This document shows positions 23,214-24,422 of a stretch of 24,422 bases of DNA, one piece after another (within the stretch, counting starts at the first letter, position 1; each line of letters opens with the position of its first letter). Origin of the DNA: JAADCS01 sp964473735 (GTDB taxonomy: Bacteria; Hydrothermota; Hydrothermia; LBFQ01); the NCBI GenBank assembly GCA_964473735.1, contig CAYYQD010000023.1:1-24422 (forward strand), given 5' to 3'. Both the position numbers and the translations under genes were made by a program. The notes beneath the pieces were generated by a model. The model made no database searches. It worked only from the letters and a program-made list of their open reading frames with translations, and was not told where the DNA came from.

Positions 23214-23672
23214 ATGGGATCTAAGAATAGATGGTGGGAAAAGGCGAGGTGGGGAGAAATTGATCCACCATATACTCCCGAAGGTTTGATAGGAGATGAT
23301 AACGCAGATGGAGCGTGGAATGCTATGTGGGAGCTAATTTACAGGGCACAGGGAGACGGATATGATCCAGAGGGAAGAGTAGGATTTATAGACGAATTCA
23401 GGCTTCAAATGGAAGTTTTAACCGACATCGTTAATGAGGGTTATGACATAACCCATCTGGAAATTTACCCTGTCTTTGAGTATGTGATGCATAAATGGGC
23501 GGAGCTGGTGAAGGCCGGAAAGTGTAAGTGGATAGATTTGGAGGATGCACAGGCAAACTTCTTACCCACCGATAACGACTGGTTGGTGAGGGATATTGGC
23601 TTCGTACCCGACCGCAAGAAGCACTGGTGGTGGTATGTACTCGAAGACCGGCTACAGCAGAATTCTTCATAA
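23214..23672 (+). CDS. Small unknown protein 1 with PDRKKHWWW tail
   Basis: A 152-residue acidic, Trp-rich protein without a signal peptide or membrane segment. The N-terminus (GSKNRWWEKARWGEIDPPYTPE) and C-terminus are rich in Trp; the middle looks helical. Near the end it carries PDRKKHWWWYVLEDR, shared with the next gene at both protein and DNA level. I recognise no family. Its DNA is clearly AT-richer than the genes before it, suggesting acquisition. It lies between surE and the CRISPR end, together with two other small genes. The stop is 8 nt before the -10 box of the second gene. Confidence 0.7.
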   Translation: MGSKNRWWEKARWGEIDPPYTPEGLIGDDNADGAWNAMWELIYRAQGDGYDPEGRVGFIDEFRLQMEVLTDIVNEGYDITHLEIYPVFEYVMHKWAELVKAGKCKWIDLEDAQANFLPTDNDWLVRDIGFVPDRKKHWWWYVLEDRLQQNSS

Positions 23673-24011
23673 TACGAGGTTATAATTCCTACGTGGGAAA
23701 ATATATTTCGGACCATCTCCGCTATAGGACGCTGGATGAGTATGTGAAGAAGGAGGTAGAGATTTTTCGTGAATACGGTATTAAAGACTCGCTTTACCGT
23801 TTTCCGGATGTTTGGGTATCTACCACGCTGGAAGATATTTCCGAATTCATAGAAGAAGGTCATCGCATGTCTCCCGAAGTGGAGGCGGAGTTGAGGGCCG
23901 TGTTGATTGAGAAGTTAGCGGAGTTGGAGGATTGGCAGAAAGAGGCTTTGCGGGAAGAATTTCGCTGGTATCACAAGGTCTATCCCGACCGCAAGAAGCA
24001 CTGGTGGTGGT
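23607..24011 (+). repeat. 28-bp perfect direct repeat at the ends of the two Trp-tail genes
   Basis: Identical 28-mers at 23607-23634 and 23984-24011, each encoding the PDRKKHWWW motif in frame. The rest of the two genes is not obviously alike, so the identity is confined to the tail. Confidence 0.85.
23681..23686 (+). promoter_or_regulatory. -10 box for the second Trp-tail gene (leaderless)
   Basis: Consensus TATAAT with 6 nt to a GTG at 23693. It fixes a start just after the upstream gene and removes an otherwise long overlap. Confidence 0.6.
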
Positions 24012-24031
24012 GGCTGTTGGAGGAGGATTAA
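23693..24031 (+). CDS. Small unknown protein 2 with PDRKKHWWW tail
   Basis: A 112-residue, mostly helical, charged protein beginning MGKYISDHLRYRTLDEYVKK and ending in YPDRKKHWWWWLLEED. Helices rich in Glu and Lys fill residues 14-95; no signal peptide or transmembrane segment is seen. The GTG start is chosen because TATAAT lies 6 nt upstream; an earlier ATG at 23627 would overlap the first Trp-tail gene by 46 nt and add a non-helical N-terminus. It shares only its tail with protein 1. The common tail suggests a shared partner, tag or recognition signal. Function unknown. Confidence 0.65.
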   Translation: MGKYISDHLRYRTLDEYVKKEVEIFREYGIKDSLYRFPDVWVSTTLEDISEFIEEGHRMSPEVEAELRAVLIEKLAELEDWQKEALREEFRWYHKVYPDRKKHWWWWLLEED

Positions 24032-24056
24032 CGCACCTTCTTGGCATCAGGATTTG

Positions 24057-24091
24057 AACCTATAAGGGCCGCAAGGCCATTCTTTAAGGTT
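24057..24091 (+). other. Compact RNA-like hairpin downstream of the Trp-tail genes
   Basis: AACCT-(A)-TAA pairs with TTA-AGGTT, enclosing GGCC-GCAA-GGCC with a GNRA-type tetraloop. It begins 25 nt after the second Trp-tail stop. It could be a 3' stabiliser, a terminator without a clear T-run, or part of a small RNA. Confidence 0.4.
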
Positions 24092-24171
24092 GCCCCTCCA
24101 TCGTTGGGGACAAGACGACAAATACCGAAAGTGATTTTGAAAAGGAGGGTGGCTTTTTCATAGTACGGCTT

Positions 24172-24177
24172 TAAAAT
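24172..24177 (+). promoter_or_regulatory. -10 box for the 45-aa membrane protein (leaderless)
   Basis: TAAAAT with 8 nt to the ATG at 24186, the same spacing as at other starts in the window. Confidence 0.5.
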
Positions 24178-24185
24178 TACAGTGT

Positions 24186-24323
24186 ATGTTCGGTGCTTTC
24201 TTAGCTTTCCTGATTATAGTGAGCATCATCCTTGGTGCTTTTGCAGCCGTTGGCCAGTTGTTCCTTCTATTCTGGCCCTCCTCCGAGCACTCTCGCGATT
24301 GCTGCTGCAAGAAGCGCAGGTAG
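24186..24323 (+). CDS. 45-aa single-pass membrane microprotein with CCCKKRR tail
   Basis: The predicted product starts MFGAFLAFLIIVSIILGAFA, continues with more hydrophobic sequence (AVGQLFLLFW) and ends SSEHSRDCCCKKRR. It has one or two short membrane helices and a basic, cysteine-rich tail that should face the cytoplasm. Three adjacent cysteines could bind metal or be modified. Support comes from a TAAAAT box 8 nt before the ATG and from composition; no homolog is recognised. It is the last gene before the CRISPR-like repeats and might belong with the two Trp-tail genes. A chance open frame cannot be excluded at this length. Confidence 0.5.
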   Translation: MFGAFLAFLIIVSIILGAFAAVGQLFLLFWPSSEHSRDCCCKKRR

Positions 24324-24337
24324 AAACTCCGTCCAAA

Positions 24338-24422
24338 ACCATCATTCCACAAGGTAGATTGGGGACCCGCTACCCCACCGCCCGCCACGGCAGGCGAGAC
24401 TTAGTTCAAATTCCACAAGGTA
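24338..24422 (-). CRISPR. Trailer end of a probable type I-B-like CRISPR array (truncated)
   Basis: ATTCCACAAGGTA occurs at 24344 and again at 24410, 66 nt apart. This fits a 29-nt repeat plus a 37-nt spacer (24367-24403). The inferred plus-strand repeat begins GTTCAAATTCCACAAGGTA and ends GATTGGGGAC, resembling type I-B repeats of the GTTTCAATTCC...AGGTACGAT class. Read on the minus strand, the left copy keeps its 5' part and has a degenerate 3' end, as expected for the terminal repeat of an array. The leader and cas genes would lie to the right, outside the window. Only one full and one partial repeat are visible. Confidence 0.65.

Noticed and set aside
24041..24062. tRNA-like T-arm sequence (GGTTCAAATCC on the minus strand)
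   Set aside because: The T stem has mismatches, and no matching acceptor, D arm or anticodon arm could be found upstream. At most a decayed fragment or chance.

Overview
The window is about 24.4 kb of bacterial chromosome from a scaffolded, probably metagenome-derived assembly (one 100-base run of N at 8029-8128). Coding sequence is GC-rich and uses AGG (Arg) and ATA (Ile) heavily, a codon style common in thermophiles. A GWxTD-domain protein, a subtilase with a type-IX-like C-terminal sorting domain and a TolC-like outer-membrane protein indicate a diderm, probably an uncultured FCB- or WOR-3/Hydrothermae-like lineage. That placement is inference. No 16S rRNA is present.

Layout. 3-1433: sufB (-). 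1470-3288: a FKBP/SlyD - lipoprotein - CTP-dependent lipid kinase-like operon (-). 3700-3772: tRNA-Thr(CGU) (-). 3850-5486: hpt - coaD - endonuclease III-like operon (+). 5464-7629: PCu(A)C copper chaperone - Smr-less MutS2 operon (-). 8293-11067: large secreted subtilase (+). 11098-14450: plsC - rpsA (six S1 domains) - GWxTD operon (-). 14526-15377: patatin (-), divergent from a PolB-type exonuclease (15419-16195, +). 16175-18139: a divergent DnaA followed by a NagD-like HAD phosphatase (-). 18813-22408: TolC-like - multi-pass membrane protein - asparagine synthetase (+). 22429-23154: surE (+). 23214-24323: three small unknown genes in AT-richer DNA. 24338-24422: what looks like the trailer end of a CRISPR array, cut off by the window edge.

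Gene starts follow a clear rule. Most first genes of transcription units have a TAGAAT/TATAAT/TAAAAT -10 box ending 6-9 nt before the start codon, which implies leaderless mRNAs. Genes inside operons, plus plsC and the subtilase, have purine-rich Shine-Dalgarno sequences of varying quality. I used this rule to fix the starts of hpt, the exonuclease, surE, the membrane protein and two small genes, and to find a 45-aa gene at 24186-24323.

The three long gaps between divergently transcribed flanks (3289-3699, 7630-8292, 18140-18812) each carry exactly one copy of a 38-nt hairpin element. The three copies are collinear without gaps, share a loop sequence, and show a T-A / T-G / C-G compensatory series in the stem. 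Together with the Trp-rich-tail gene pair beside the CRISPR end, this is the most likely undescribed biology here.
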